The notes beneath the pieces were generated by a model, which did no database searches, was not told where the DNA came from, and worked only from the letters and a program-made list of their open reading frames with translations. From the NCBI GenBank assembly GCA_947494565.1, contig CANLVG010000003.1, positions 248,001 through 312,000 on the forward strand: a DNA stretch of 64,000 bases. The letters are read 5' to 3'. A program made the translations under genes and the position numbers. The stretch's first letter is position 1; every line of letters starts with the position of its first letter. Positions 25,195 to 35,237 of the stretch are shown here, piece by piece. Source of the stretch: an uncultured Flavobacteriaceae bacterium (GTDB lineage: Bacteria; Bacteroidota; Bacteroidia; Flavobacteriales; Flavobacteriaceae).

Positions 25195-25533
25195 ATGCAA
25201 ACAGAAAACAGAACACTTTTAGCAGCGACGCACCTGAGTCAATTACTCGATTTCGTCACGGGTCTTGGAGGCCTGCTTGTACCTTTGGTCATATGGCTGA
25301 CCCAAAAGGACAAAATCATCGATATGGATGAGAACGGTAGGGCAATCATCAATTTTAGAATCACGATGTTCCTTTACGTATTACTATGTGTACCCTTGAT
25401 TCTATTTTTCGGTCTCGGTCTACTCGGCTTTTTGATCCTAGGTATCGGTTACTTTATCTTTCCGATCATTAATGCAGTGAGGGCAAGTAATGGTAAGGCT
25501 CCCCATTACCCAATGACTTTTGAATTTATATAG
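25195..25533 (+). CDS. DUF4870-family small membrane protein
   Basis: The 112-residue product matches the DUF4870 pattern: an N-terminal helix with AATHLSQLLDFVTG, a first membrane segment LLVPLVIWLTQKD, the conserved D-x-x-G-R-x-x-x-N-F motif (DENGRAIINF, about 45-54) and a second pair of hydrophobic segments ending in INAVRASNG. Function is unknown. It is followed by a shared terminator with dnaN. Confidence 0.88.
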   Translation: MQTENRTLLAATHLSQLLDFVTGLGGLLVPLVIWLTQKDKIIDMDENGRAIINFRITMFLYVLLCVPLILFFGLGLLGFLILGIGYFIFPIINAVRASNGKAPHYPMTFEFI

Positions 25534-25562
25534 GTCATTTTCGATTTCAAGAGAACATAAAA

Positions 25563-25590
25563 AAAATCCTGAACTACGGTTCAGGATTTT
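25563..25590. terminator. Bidirectional intrinsic terminator between the DUF4870 gene and dnaN
   Basis: AAAATCCTGAAC (25563-25574) pairs perfectly with GTTCAGGATTTT (25579-25590) around the tetraloop TACG, a UNCG-type stable loop closed by C-G. A-rich and T-rich flanks make it work on both strands, ending the rightward DUF4870 gene and the leftward dnaN transcript. Confidence 0.85.
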
Positions 25591-25615
25591 TATTTTCTAT
25601 ATAGTATAAAGTCTA

Positions 25616-26734
25616 CTAACTATTCAACATGACCGGCATTACCAACATGGTCACATTTTCCCCTTCATCAAGACCATCCGAAGGAGTTAAGATCCCGGCC
25701 CTGTTCGGTAAGCTCATTTCCAATGAGACTTCATCTGAATTAAGGTTGTTCAGCATTTCCGTCAAAAAACGGGAGTTGAATCCGATTTGCATGTCATCAC
25801 CTTGATAGGCACAGGTGAGTCGCTCTTCTGCCTTATTGCTATAGTCGATATCCTCTGCCGAAATATTCAATTCGGCCCCTGCGATTTTTAAACGTATTTG
25901 ATGGGTGGTCTTATTTGAAAAGATAGATACCCTGCGTACCGAACTCAAAAATTGGTTTCTTGAAATCGTCAATTTATTTGGGTTTTCCTTTGGGATTACC
26001 GCTTCATAATTGGGATACTTTCCATCGATCAAACGACAGATCAATTCGGTATCCTCAAAGCTGAATTTCGCATTGCTGTCATTATATTCGATAAGTACGT
26101 CGGACTCACTTCCGGCTAAAATCCCTTTTAAGAGGTTCAAGGGCTTTTTGGGCATAATGAATTCTGCCACTTGTGATGCCGAAACATCTTCACGTCTGTA
26201 TTTGACCAATTTATGGGCGTCAGTCGCGACGAAGGTCAGATTCTCCGGAGAAAATTGAAAAAATACACCGCTCATCACGGGTCTTAAATCGTCATTTCCA
26301 GCAGCGAAAATAGTCTTGTTGATCGCAGTCGCCAGGATATCCCCGAGAACGGTCGTCGAACTAGGACTGGCCAATTCAACGGCCTTTGGGAATTCTGCCC
26401 CATCAGCATAGGCAAGAGCATACTTACCATGATTTGAACTGATTTCAACGGTATTATTGTCCTCTACCACAAAAGTTAAGGGTTGTTCCGGAAATGTTTT
26501 TAAGGTCTCCAACAACAAACGCGCGGGCACGGCTATAGTGCCTTCATTATCAGAATCGACTTTTAGAACAGTGCTCATGGTCGTTTCTAAATCCGAGGCC
26601 GATACCGTCAACTTATTTTGTTGCAAGTCAAACAAGAAATTATCCAAAATGGGTAGGGTGTTGCTATTGTTGATGACACCGCCCAAAACCTGTAATTGTT
26701 TCAAAAGATAGGTGCTGGATACTATGAACTTCAT
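25616..26734 (-). CDS. dnaN: DNA polymerase III beta subunit (sliding clamp)
   Basis: The 372-residue protein has the three-domain clamp pattern: N-terminal segment KFIVSSTYLLKQLQVLGGVI, the domain 2 stretch LPILDNFLF...SDLETTM, and conserved clamp segments VVPKEN-like EAVIPKENPNK and VSIFSNKTTH. The C-terminus VTMLVMPVMLNS corresponds to the usual ...YVVMPMRL end. It is full length. It tethers polymerase III to DNA and binds other replication and repair factors. It stands alone here, with a -7 box about 90 bases upstream. Confidence 0.97.
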   Translation of the reverse strand: MKFIVSSTYLLKQLQVLGGVINNSNTLPILDNFLFDLQQNKLTVSASDLETTMSTVLKVDSDNEGTIAVPARLLLETLKTFPEQPLTFVVEDNNTVEISSNHGKYALAYADGAEFPKAVELASPSSTTVLGDILATAINKTIFAAGNDDLRPVMSGVFFQFSPENLTFVATDAHKLVKYRREDVSASQVAEFIMPKKPLNLLKGILAGSESDVLIEYNDSNAKFSFEDTELICRLIDGKYPNYEAVIPKENPNKLTISRNQFLSSVRRVSIFSNKTTHQIRLKIAGAELNISAEDIDYSNKAEERLTCAYQGDDMQIGFNSRFLTEMLNNLNSDEVSLEMSLPNRAGILTPSDGLDEGENVTMLVMPVMLNS

Positions 26735-26820
26735 GTGTTATTGTTTTTTCTTGATATGGCGAATATCGCTATTTTCATTAAATCAAAACCAAGCGTTTAT
26801 TAAAAAAAACACCAGTCGAA

Positions 26821-26828
26821 CAAAGATA
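26821..26828 (-). promoter_or_regulatory. -7 promoter box for dnaN
   Basis: On the minus strand this reads TATCTTTG, a full TAnnTTTG match, about 87 bases upstream of the dnaN ATG (26734). No well-placed -33 TTG was found. The rest of the 297-base gap 26735-27031 is AT-rich and showed no other feature. Confidence 0.4.
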
Positions 26829-27031
26829 TTTGAATTCGGCATTTTAGCGAAACAAACTTATTAACACATCCGTACCTTTTTTCGTAGGTTAACAGTGGAA
26901 ATTATCCCAAGCCGAAAGCTACTGGCCCTCCTAAATCGAGTCGTACCAAGATGTGATGCCACCAAGGTCACATGATAGCATAGCAAGAAAACACAAACCA
27001 CTTTGTGATGCCAATGTTTATAACTGAACGG

Positions 27032-27862
27032 CTAGAGAAAATCGATGCTGATCGTATCACGATAATCCAGCCCCAATAGGGTAGAGGCGCCACCGACGGT
27101 GTTGAGGTCACTTTTGTAAATGGCCAATTCAATATAGTCCGATGAATTGAACAGGGCCAAAATATCACCCGCTCCTTTTCGTTTGTTTTTTTCAAGGTCG
27201 AAGTTGATGATATCGCTATACTTATTGTGGATCTGCCGTATTTTGGTCGTGCGTGCATTCAGTTCGAATTCACGGCCTTTGCGATAAGCTTCGAAGAACT
27301 TCTTCTTGATATTGGTGATGACGTTGCCATAGTTGTCAATGTAGAGTACACTTCCGATTATTTTTTTTCCATTATCGGTTACACTAGGGAAGAAATCCCG
27401 CAACTCTTTTAGTTCGTTAAAGGGTTTGCCGACGACTTCTAAAGTGCCCCCTCGAGAGATGTGACAGGCCACTTGAACAAAAACATCCATTACCGGAAAG
27501 GATCCGTGCACAGGATTCGGAATATTGATTTGCACTACTTTTTCCGGATTGATCTCCGAAGTCAACAATCCGATAACCCCGTTATTCGCCGCAATAAAGT
27601 AATGACCGTCAAGATATACAGCAAGATGCTGATTTTCCCTAGTAGGTTCCGAATCGACCCCGACAATATGAATGGTGCCTTCAGGGAAACTCTTGTAGGC
27701 ATTGGAAAGTACATAGGCACATTCCTGAATATTGAACGGACCGATACCATGCGAGATATCAACAATTTTCACGTCTGCCAGTTCTTTGTAAATACTGCCT
27801 TTTAAGGCACCTACAAAATGGTCTTTAATCCCAAAATCAGTAGTTAACGTGATGATTGCCAT
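27032..27862 (-). CDS. SAM hydroxide adenosyltransferase / SAM-dependent halogenase-family protein (DUF62)
   Basis: The 276-residue protein begins ITLTTDFG, the hallmark N-terminus of the SAM hydrolase/chlorinase/fluorinase family, with Asp in TDFG. The conserved DISHGIGPFNI (about 35-45), the FPEGTIHIVGVDSEP stretch and FIAANNGVIG follow, and a C-terminal barrel contains DNYGNVITN. The bacterial genomic forms generally hydrolyse SAM to adenosine and methionine using a conserved Asp-Arg-His set rather than halogenating. It is divergent from the phoH-like gene. Confidence 0.9.
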   Translation of the reverse strand: MAIITLTTDFGIKDHFVGALKGSIYKELADVKIVDISHGIGPFNIQECAYVLSNAYKSFPEGTIHIVGVDSEPTRENQHLAVYLDGHYFIAANNGVIGLLTSEINPEKVVQINIPNPVHGSFPVMDVFVQVACHISRGGTLEVVGKPFNELKELRDFFPSVTDNGKKIIGSVLYIDNYGNVITNIKKKFFEAYRKGREFELNARTTKIRQIHNKYSDIINFDLEKNKRKGAGDILALFNSSDYIELAIYKSDLNTVGGASTLLGLDYRDTISIDFL

Positions 27863-27987
27863 GCAGCAATGTTGATATGTTTATGATGAATGAAGCTGAT
27901 ATTTGCTTACTTTTGAGACACAAAACTAAACAAAAAAATAGCCAGTAGAAATTATATTTCCAAGGCTCCATCTTAACATTTTCATTT

Positions 27988-28941
27988 TTGAACGAACTTA
28001 TTCTAGAACTTACCGAAATCAGCCCTCGAGAGTTTTTTGGGCAGGGAAACGAGAACATCAATCTACTTAAAAAATACTTTCCGAAACTGAAGATCGTTGC
28101 GCGGGGCAATAAGATCAAGGTATATGGTGATGAAGCGCTTTTAGAGGAGTTCGACAAAAGGTTCGACATGTTGACGAACCACTTTGCCAAATACAATAAG
28201 CTTGATGAAAATGCCATTGAACGCGTACTGACGAGTAACGGGGACGATGATTTGAAATCTTCCGAGAAAAGCGGTGAAACATTGGTACACGGTGTTAGTG
28301 GACGGCTTATCAAAGCACAAACGGCCAATCAACGCAGACTGGTCGATGCGGCCAAGAAAAACGACATGGTCTTTGCTATCGGTCCGGCAGGTACTGGAAA
28401 AACCTATACAGGGGTAGCCCTTGCGGTCAAAGCATTGAAAGAAAAACAGGTGAAACGCATTATCTTGACACGTCCTGCTGTAGAAGCTGGCGAGAACTTG
28501 GGCTTCCTTCCTGGAGACCTTAAAGAAAAGCTTGATCCGTACATGCAACCCTTGTATGACGCGTTACGGGATATGATCGCTCCCGAAAAACTAGCGCATT
28601 TCATTGAAAATGGTACCATACAAATCGCCCCTATGGCATTTATGAGAGGACGTACATTGGATAATGCTTTTGTTATTCTGGATGAAGCTCAAAATACGAC
28701 CCATGCACAAATGAAAATGTTCTTGACCCGTATGGGAAAGAACGCGAAATTCTTGATTACGGGCGATCCCGGACAAATCGATTTGCCAAGACGGGTAATC
28801 TCAGGTTTGAAGGAAGCCATTTTGGTGCTTCAAAATACAGAAGGTATCGCCATTATATACCTAGATGATAAAGATGTCATTCGTCACAAATTGGTCAAAA
28901 AGGTTATCGAGGCGTACAAGAATATTGAGCACCAGAACTAG
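27988..28941 (+). CDS. PhoH-family NTPase
   Basis: The 317-residue protein starts at a TTG (27988); no in-frame ATG exists upstream before a stop and the N-terminal residues match PhoH-like proteins, so a TTG start is likely. A KH-like N-terminal region is followed by the P-loop GPAGTGKTYTG (about 131-141), LTRPAVEAGENLGFLPGDLKEK and the motif ITGDPGQIDLP (about 257-267). PhoH-like proteins of the YbeZ type act with the endoribonuclease YbeY in RNA and ribosome processing. It is 87 bases upstream of purC in the same direction. Confidence 0.93.
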   Translation: MNELILELTEISPREFFGQGNENINLLKKYFPKLKIVARGNKIKVYGDEALLEEFDKRFDMLTNHFAKYNKLDENAIERVLTSNGDDDLKSSEKSGETLVHGVSGRLIKAQTANQRRLVDAAKKNDMVFAIGPAGTGKTYTGVALAVKALKEKQVKRIILTRPAVEAGENLGFLPGDLKEKLDPYMQPLYDALRDMIAPEKLAHFIENGTIQIAPMAFMRGRTLDNAFVILDEAQNTTHAQMKMFLTRMGKNAKFLITGDPGQIDLPRRVISGLKEAILVLQNTEGIAIIYLDDKDVIRHKLVKKVIEAYKNIEHQN

Positions 28942-29028
28942 TTTGACCGTGAACGGATTTATGTAGAGGAGCAGCAGACAATGTAGCTTTGGTAGTAGGT
29001 AGTTAAAGTACTATTTTGAATAGATCAT

Positions 29029-29976
29029 ATGAACAACACGATAATCGATACTAACTTCAATTTTCCCGATCAGAAGAGTATCTATAAAGGAAAAGTACGC
29101 GAGGTATATGCGCTTGCGAACGATGTATTGGTAATGGTAGCCACTGACCGCCTCTCGGCCTTTGACGTTGTGATGCCCAAAGGGATTCCCTATAAGGGTC
29201 AAATACTCAATCAGATTGCTACCAAGATGATGGCTGCAACCCAAGATATTGTTCCCAATTGGCTGTTGGCTACGCCGGATCCCAATGTTGCCGTGGGGCA
29301 TGCTTGTGAACCTTTTAAGGTAGAGATGGTCATACGCGGGTATATGTCAGGTCATGCCGCGCGTGAGTATAAGGCTGGGCGCAGAATGCTTTGCGGCGTT
29401 CCCATGCCTGAAGGAATGAAAGAAAATGACAAGTTTCCTGAGCCGATCATTACGCCTGCCACAAAAGCGGAGAAGGGCGATCACGATGAGGATATTTCTC
29501 GAGAGGATATTTTGAAAAGGGGAATTGTCTCGGAAGCCGATTATATCATTCTTGAAAAATACACCAAGGCCCTGTTTCAAAGGGGAACTGAAATTGCTGC
29601 GGAACGGGGATTGATTTTAGTAGATACCAAATACGAATTCGGAAAAACCAAAGAAGGCGAGATTGTGCTGATCGATGAGATTCATACTCCTGATTCTTCT
29701 CGTTATTTTTATGCGGATGGGTATCAAGAACGGCAAGATAGGGGAGAAGCTCAAAAACAGTTGTCCAAGGAATTTGTCCGGCAATGGTTGATCCAAAATG
29801 GTTTTCAAGGTTTGGAAGGACAAACAGTACCCGAGATGTCGGATGAATACATTGAAAGTGTTTCTGAGCGGTATATTGAATTGTATGAGAATATTACTGG
29901 GGAAGTTTTCGAGAAAGCCGATATTGATAATATTCAAGAACGTATCGAAAAAAATATTTTGGCGTATTTGAATTAA
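29029..29976 (+). CDS. purC: Phosphoribosylaminoimidazole-succinocarboxamide synthase
   Basis: The 315-residue protein has the SAICAR synthetase signatures: YKGKVREVY near the N-terminus, the ATP-grasp-like stretch [33 protein letters not shown], and the C-terminal metal/ATP site VDTKYEFG...[13 protein letters not shown]. The length matches the larger yeast-like form. It catalyses the ligation of aspartate to CAIR in purine biosynthesis. A second purine gene, purL, is found at the right end of the window but is not linked to it. Confidence 0.96.
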   Translation: MNNTIIDTNFNFPDQKSIYKGKVREVYALANDVLVMVATDRLSAFDVVMPKGIPYKGQILNQIATKMMAATQDIVPNWLLATPDPNVAVGHACEPFKVEMVIRGYMSGHAAREYKAGRRMLCGVPMPEGMKENDKFPEPIITPATKAEKGDHDEDISREDILKRGIVSEADYIILEKYTKALFQRGTEIAAERGLILVDTKYEFGKTKEGEIVLIDEIHTPDSSRYFYADGYQERQDRGEAQKQLSKEFVRQWLIQNGFQGLEGQTVPEMSDEYIESVSERYIELYENITGEVFEKADIDNIQERIEKNILAYLN

Positions 29977-29994
29977 AAAGACAGTACTATCATC

Positions 29995-30477
29995 ATGGTA
30001 TATTGGTGTCGTTTTCTGATTTGCCTAATATGTGTTCTTTCTGGAATACAACCACTAATCGCCCAAAAATCCACTATCAGTATTCCAGATAGTCTTGCTT
30101 TAGCTCCTTTTGCAAAAGGAACAAAGGTCGTGAACCAATGCACCCCTTGGCATCATTTGAAGTGTGTTTACATTACGGGGGGCGAGGTATATAAAGACGG
30201 TAGGGCAGGAAAAAGCACTCGGCATTGGTGGCGCATGTCCTATATTGGACAAGCCTGCACTGCGAAATATGGTACCGTATTCGGAAAGATTTTTGAAGGG
30301 ATATTTGCGGTTCCCCATTATATTGGTGTGGGCATTGGCAATGGAATCGGTTATCTGGTGTATCTTGTTCGTGGTTCTGAAGAGAAAGTACAGGCGAGGC
30401 GACAAAGACGAAAAGAAAGCCGGGAACAGCGAAAACTAAAACGAGAACAGAAGAGGATAGTAGCTCATCTTTCTTAA
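29995..30477 (+). CDS. Exported protein of unknown function with basic C-terminal helix
   Basis: The 160-residue product has a signal peptide ending near PLIAQ (about 17-24) and a central region with two Cys residues (CTPWHHLKC, about 49-57), then a Trp-rich motif HWWRMSYIGQAC. A hydrophobic glycine-rich stretch IGVGIGNGIGYLVYLV follows, which could be membrane-inserted. The C-terminus is a strongly basic, charged helix. No family is recognised. It follows purC by 18 bases and may be co-transcribed with it. Confidence 0.7.
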   Translation: MVYWCRFLICLICVLSGIQPLIAQKSTISIPDSLALAPFAKGTKVVNQCTPWHHLKCVYITGGEVYKDGRAGKSTRHWWRMSYIGQACTAKYGTVFGKIFEGIFAVPHYIGVGIGNGIGYLVYLVRGSEEKVQARRQRRKESREQRKLKREQKRIVAHLS

Positions 30478-30540
30478 ATAGAAGGGCTATAGCGAATATA
30501 CTTTTGAAAAGTGCAATTCTAAGATGTCTAGCAATCCAGA

Positions 30541-31581
30541 TTAAAACGAATCAACAATCAAAACTCCTTTGTTTTCAAAGCTGTTCATATTTGGTAGGGC
30601 GGTGAGGACTTCTTGTAACGAAAGGGTGCGTTCGATCAATTTTTCGGGCTGAAGTCTTTTTTCTTTGATGAGTGCCAACATTTCAGGATATTTATGGGCT
30701 TGCATGCCATGGCTTCCCAAGATTTCCAATTCATTGGCGATAACTTTATCCATTGGTATTTTTGGGTGTTTATGATTTCCGGTCATCAAGCCGACTTGAA
30801 TGTGTTTTCCGCGCTTTCTAAGACTATGAATGGAATTCAAACAAGTGATTTCACTGCCCAAGGCATCAAGTGAGACATGAACCCCTCCTTTAGAAACCTC
30901 ATTTATCTGCGTTAGTATTGCCGAATTAGCCGTCGCATTTATCGTCGTGTCGGCCCCCAATTCCTTTGCTAAAGTCAAGGCCTCATCATTGATGTCAATG
31001 GCGATGACTTTTGCATCGAAAGCCTTTGCGATCATAATAGCCGATAACCCCACACCACCACAACCGTGAACGGCTACGGATTGACCGGCTTGCACCCGCC
31101 CTTGGGCAACTATGGCTCGATATGACGTGATAAATCTACAACCCAAAGTAGCTGCGGTACGGTCATCTATTTCATCAGGGAGTAGCACTAAGTTGGTATC
31201 CGCATAATCAAGGGCGACATATTCCGCGAAAGAACCCCAATGCGTAAAACCCGGTTGACTTTGATAGCCACATACCTGATGATTGCCCGAAGAACACTCT
31301 CCACATGTTCCACATCCACAAACAAAAGGAACGGTAACCCGTTGCCCGACCTTGAACTTTTTAACATCGCGACCGATAGCGGCGATTTCTCCTGCGAGTT
31401 CATGCCCAGGTATATGTGGTAGCACAATATCGGGGTCGTGGCCCATCCAACCATGCCAATCGCTTCTACATAATCCGGTTGCCTTTACTTTTACGATGAC
31501 ACCATGCTTTTTTGGTGTAGGGTCCGGAACATTTTGAATCGTTAGCGGGCCTTGGAATGTTTCATATACTACTGCTTTCAT
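30541..31581 (-). CDS. Zinc-dependent alcohol dehydrogenase (MDR family)
   Basis: The 346-residue protein has the medium-chain dehydrogenase pattern: catalytic zinc region with CRSDWHGW and [13 protein letters not shown], the structural zinc cluster CGCGTCGEC...C (about 90-107), and the nucleotide-binding [11 protein letters not shown] (about 174-184). Asp after the second strand (VIAIDINDE) favours NAD(H). Both zinc sites look complete. The substrate cannot be read from sequence. It overlaps the upstream lipoprotein gene by 4 bases (ATGA), and is the last gene of a four-gene leftward operon. Confidence 0.93.
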   Translation of the reverse strand: MKAVVYETFQGPLTIQNVPDPTPKKHGVIVKVKATGLCRSDWHGWMGHDPDIVLPHIPGHELAGEIAAIGRDVKKFKVGQRVTVPFVCGCGTCGECSSGNHQVCGYQSQPGFTHWGSFAEYVALDYADTNLVLLPDEIDDRTAATLGCRFITSYRAIVAQGRVQAGQSVAVHGCGGVGLSAIMIAKAFDAKVIAIDINDEALTLAKELGADTTINATANSAILTQINEVSKGGVHVSLDALGSEITCLNSIHSLRKRGKHIQVGLMTGNHKHPKIPMDKVIANELEILGSHGMQAHKYPEMLALIKEKRLQPEKLIERTLSLQEVLTALPNMNSFENKGVLIVDSF

Positions 31582-32375
31582 AGCACTTTAATGGCATCTA
31601 AAAAGGGTTGCATCTTCAATATATCGATATCATCGCGTTTTCTCAATTGCCGTAGGAACCAACCTTTGTGTCCCGCACCGTAAATGATCAAAAACCGTTT
31701 TCCTTGATAGCGGTACTTTTCCAAGGCCTTTTCAATGTTCCAGTAATGGGCGATATTAATATTTTCCCAACCTCCAAGGCCCAATTCAACGTTGAAGAGT
31801 CGGTTATAAGGCCGTAGGGCGATATCTTGAATGCTATCGTAGGCATGGGTATGGATGAAATAAGGGTCGTTGACTTTGCCCGTGGAGCGGTATATGGAAT
31901 CTGAACTTCTATTCCCTTCTTGATACGTTTTCCAATCATTTATTCTCGAAGAGTCGGCACTTATGGCTTTCAGCTTGGCGGCGCGTTCGTCGGCCATGGG
32001 CTTGGTCCATCCGGCAGTGGGAATAATCTCGAAGTCCATTTGTTTTGTAAGCGGAAAAACAACATCGGTATACTCGGGAAATCGCATAACCCGTGGTTCT
32101 GAAATGCTATCATCGCGAATGTAGCCGTTCATCGCTTCTTTAAAACGATTCGGAGGAATTTCGGCCAGAATAAAGTCCGGGTCGATTTCTCGAATCAACT
32201 TGGTCAAATAGGCCGTAGTATATACGGTATCGGTCAGATGGCCGCCATGAATCGTTCCGAGTACTAGCACTTCATTGGATAAATTGGCCGGCCGCTTTGC
32301 TTCATTGACTTCCTTGCAGCTGATGAGCAAAAGGACGAAACCGAACAATAGGGTACTTGCGATTTTTGTGATCAT
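31578..32375 (-). CDS. TraB/ChaN-like lipoprotein, DUF5694-like
   Basis: The 265-residue product has a lipoprotein signal peptide ending in LLISC (Cys20). Its pattern recalls the TraB/Tiki/ChaN superfamily: [12 protein letters not shown] near the N-terminus (the GxH motif), [12 protein letters not shown] (the conserved Glu strand), and a C-terminal [12 protein letters not shown] (the last GxxH). These residues form the metal site in the superfamily. Precise activity is unknown; a metallo-hydrolase role on the periplasmic face or outer membrane is inferred. It overlaps both neighbours (arginase-like upstream, alcohol dehydrogenase downstream) by 4 bases. Confidence 0.75.
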   Translation of the reverse strand: MITKIASTLLFGFVLLLISCKEVNEAKRPANLSNEVLVLGTIHGGHLTDTVYTTAYLTKLIREIDPDFILAEIPPNRFKEAMNGYIRDDSISEPRVMRFPEYTDVVFPLTKQMDFEIIPTAGWTKPMADERAAKLKAISADSSRINDWKTYQEGNRSSDSIYRSTGKVNDPYFIHTHAYDSIQDIALRPYNRLFNVELGLGGWENINIAHYWNIEKALEKYRYQGKRFLIIYGAGHKGWFLRQLRKRDDIDILKMQPFLDAIKVL

Positions 32376-33178
32376 TTCAGTAAGAGATTTAAAATATTTT
32401 CGATGGGCTTGAGTTCGGAAACTTGCGGAGTCACGGATTCAAGAACGCTAGCGCCCACAATTTCAAATCGGTCTTTCAGTGTTTGTATGCCCACCTCGGC
32501 TTCCGAAATGCTTAGGCCATTTGGAACCTGATAATATGTTTTCTCATAGGCTTTTGGATCCAAACAGTCAAAATCAAAATGTAGATATAGCTTGGTGATA
32601 GTCTTTGCTTCCAGAGTTTTCACTAAGGCTTGTGGGTCAAAGGTCTTTGGGGCATAGATGTTATCTTCTTCGATTCTGGTCTGCTCCGGCTGGTCAATAT
32701 CCCGCAACCCGACATAATGAATTTGTGAAGGAGCAAGGGTTGATGCCAACAGGGCATTCATTTCGGGCGCGCCTTCACCCAGTAAAGTTCGTAAGGACAT
32801 TCCATGGAAATTACAACTGACCGAATCACAGGGCCGGTTAATATCGGCATGAGCGTCAAACCAGATGACTCCTAAATTCGGATATTTTTTGTTCAAATAC
32901 GACACAGGCACAATTTCCAAGCCGCAATCCCCTCCAATGATTTGCAGGGTATCGGGATTGCCTTTGTCGATTTCCGATTGTAGTCGTTCCAATTGCTCCA
33001 CTATAGCGGAATAATTGTTGATGTTGTGTGCTTTTTGACCGTCAACTCCCGCTTTGATCGCAGATAGGCTTATTTGTTTGAAGCTGTTATCATTTAAGGA
33101 CTCTAAAATGGTCGCTGCACCTAACGCAATGTTTTTTCCCGTTCCGGAGCCCTGCCACTGTGGAAAGTAGATTTTCAT
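32372..33178 (-). CDS. Arginase/agmatinase-family protein with Cys in place of the first metal-ligand His
   Basis: The 268-residue protein shows the ureohydrolase motifs IIGGDCG (about 80-86), WFDAHADIN and LHFDFDCLDP. In classical enzymes the first motif is GGDH; here the ligand His is Cys. The other ligand positions, DAHAD and DFD, are intact. This variant occurs in a subgroup usually called arginase family protein, whose substrate is not established. It follows the TfoX-like gene by 2 bases and overlaps the lipoprotein gene by 4 bases, so it belongs to a four-gene operon. Confidence 0.87.
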   Translation of the reverse strand: MKIYFPQWQGSGTGKNIALGAATILESLNDNSFKQISLSAIKAGVDGQKAHNINNYSAIVEQLERLQSEIDKGNPDTLQIIGGDCGLEIVPVSYLNKKYPNLGVIWFDAHADINRPCDSVSCNFHGMSLRTLLGEGAPEMNALLASTLAPSQIHYVGLRDIDQPEQTRIEEDNIYAPKTFDPQALVKTLEAKTITKLYLHFDFDCLDPKAYEKTYYQVPNGLSISEAEVGIQTLKDRFEIVGASVLESVTPQVSELKPIENILNLLLK

Positions 33179-33180
33179 GA

Positions 33181-33504
33181 TTATTTGGGATCAAGAGACA
33201 TGACGTAGTCGTAGCTCTCATTAAGGTATTCGGCAAGCGTGTCCAGATCGTCCCACATTCGTTCCGGAATTAGGATGTATCCTCGCATTACCGCGCCATA
33301 GGATCTATAAATGGATGTGGGAAACTCTTGTATGTATTTTTCTTGAACCGTCTTTGAAAACCGAATGCCGATTTCACAATCTTTGTTGAATAATGAAAAC
33401 ATATGCCCATTGGCGGAAGTATAGGGCATGGTTTTTCCCTTGCGTTCAAATCTAGGGCATTTGGCGACCAAGGCATCATAGATTTTTAGTTTCTCTTCTC
33501 TCAT
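33181..33504 (-). CDS. TfoX N-terminal-like small protein
   Basis: The 107-residue protein has the TfoX-N/YjbR-like pattern: MPYTSANGHMFSLFNKD (about 26-42), a strand with IGIRFSKTVQEKY, and YGAVMRGYILIP (about 69-80). Such proteins lack catalytic residues and their role outside competence regulation is unknown. It is the first gene of the operon with the arginase-like, TraB-like and alcohol dehydrogenase genes, with 2 bases to the next start. Confidence 0.65.
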   Translation of the reverse strand: MREEKLKIYDALVAKCPRFERKGKTMPYTSANGHMFSLFNKDCEIGIRFSKTVQEKYIQEFPTSIYRSYGAVMRGYILIPERMWDDLDTLAEYLNESYDYVMSLDPK

Positions 33505-33529
33505 GATCGTGTCTTTTTCGATGAAATCA

Positions 33530-35161
33530 TTACTTCACTTTTTTGGAGACCACATAGAAATCGCGACTAACTTCTAAAGCAGATATATCCCCATCGATTT
33601 CTTTCGAGTTCCACGTTGTGGAAGGGGATAACCATGTTTTCTTTTCCCCGATTTGCACTTGTAAGGGCATCTTGAAATCGTCAACGACATTGGTGTAGCG
33701 AAATTTAATCGCAGCCCCATCAACTTGATACTCGAAGACCGGGATGTTGGCAGTTCTCAGGTATTGTTCAAAAATCTTGTCGAGATCCTTGCCGGAATTC
33801 TTGGAAACATAATCTTCAATTTGCTTGGTGGTGACCGTTTGGTGATAAAACTCTTTGTTTAAGCCCCTTAGGATCTCTCGCCATCGGTCGTCATCATCGA
33901 TCAAGGTACGTAGGGTATGCAAGAGATTGGCACCTTTGTAGTACATGTCACTAGATCCTTCGTGGTTCACATCGTATGTGCCGATAATCGGTCGGTCATT
34001 TTGAATGAGTTTTCGCGTGCCGATTACATAATCCGCTGATGCTTCTTTTCCGTAGTAATAATCCAGAAAGAGATTTTCCGAATAGGCCGTGAAACCCTCA
34101 TGGATCCACATGTCGGCAATGTCTTTGTAGGTAATGTTGTTCGCGAACCATTCGTGGCCCGCTTCGTGAATAATGATAAAGTCGAATTTTAGGCCCCAAC
34201 CCGTACCTGACAAATCCTTACCTAAATAGCCTTTTTTCCATTGATTGCCATAGGTGACCGAACTCTGATGCTCCATGCCCAAATAGGGTACTTGTACCAA
34301 TTTAAAGCTGTCTTCGTAAAAGGGGTAGGGGCCGAACCAATGTTCAAAGGCCTTCATCATCTTAGGTGCGTCCTTGAAGTGCTCTTTGGCTTTTTCAAGA
34401 TCATCTTTTAGCACCCAATAGTCTAGATCAAGGGTCCCTTTTTCGCCCTCATAGGGTTCTCCAAAATAGACATAATCCCCGATGTTCACATTGACGCCGT
34501 AGTTGTTGATCGGATTGGCCACAAACCATTCGTATAATTTGTAACCGCCATGCTCGTATTCATATTCTTCTCGCCGTCTTCCGTTTGCTACGGCTATCAA
34601 ATCTTTAGGAACATCGATTGCGATTCGCATACTGTCCACTTCATCATACATATGGTCTTTGTTGGGCCACCAAGCACTAGCCCCGAGGCCTTGACATGAC
34701 GTGGCCACAAAATCTTTTCCGTTGTCGTCCTTACTCCATGAAAATCCGCCATCCCAAGGGGCACGAACGGCTTCTTTTGGGTTGCCGGCATATTGCACAT
34801 AGAGTTGATTGTATTCTCCCGGAACCTGTTTCTTTTTCAAGTTGATGAAATAAGCGGGCCCGATTCGGCCATAATCAAGTGGTTCGTTGTCTTGCGAAAT
34901 ACCGGTAATTTCCAAAGGTTCTTGTAAATCGATCTGAATGACATTGTTTTCTTCAAGAACCTTGTAGTGAATCATATTGTAGCCCGAGATGTATTTTTTA
35001 TCGGGTTGCACTTTGATGTTAAGGTCATAATAGCTCAGATCCCACCAAGCGCGCTCTGGTGTGATGCTTCCACGGAGGGTATCTTGTTTGGTAAAGGTCT
35101 GACCGTGTGCCATGACCGCAACCAGGAACATTGCCGATATCAGTACTAATTTTTTAACCAT
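33530..35161 (-). CDS. M1-family metallopeptidase (exported aminopeptidase)
   Basis: The 543-residue protein has a signal peptide ending near MAHGQ, the M1 N-terminal saddle domain, and a thermolysin-like catalytic domain with LGMEHQSSVTYGN (the GxMEN-type motif). The zinc site is HEAGH followed by 18 residues and Glu in IHEGF (about residues 330-353), exactly the HExxHx18E arrangement. It lacks the large C-terminal helical domain of long aminopeptidases N, as in many Bacteroidota members. It should release N-terminal residues from peptides in the periplasm or outside. Confidence 0.94.
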   Translation of the reverse strand: MVKKLVLISAMFLVAVMAHGQTFTKQDTLRGSITPERAWWDLSYYDLNIKVQPDKKYISGYNMIHYKVLEENNVIQIDLQEPLEITGISQDNEPLDYGRIGPAYFINLKKKQVPGEYNQLYVQYAGNPKEAVRAPWDGGFSWSKDDNGKDFVATSCQGLGASAWWPNKDHMYDEVDSMRIAIDVPKDLIAVANGRRREEYEYEHGGYKLYEWFVANPINNYGVNVNIGDYVYFGEPYEGEKGTLDLDYWVLKDDLEKAKEHFKDAPKMMKAFEHWFGPYPFYEDSFKLVQVPYLGMEHQSSVTYGNQWKKGYLGKDLSGTGWGLKFDFIIIHEAGHEWFANNITYKDIADMWIHEGFTAYSENLFLDYYYGKEASADYVIGTRKLIQNDRPIIGTYDVNHEGSSDMYYKGANLLHTLRTLIDDDDRWREILRGLNKEFYHQTVTTKQIEDYVSKNSGKDLDKIFEQYLRTANIPVFEYQVDGAAIKFRYTNVVDDFKMPLQVQIGEKKTWLSPSTTWNSKEIDGDISALEVSRDFYVVSKKVK

Positions 35162-35237
35162 GTCTTGAACTTTATGGAATTATAGCGTTCTCGCTTTTAA
35201 AAAGGATAAATCTTTGACTGCAGTGTCATCATACAAT

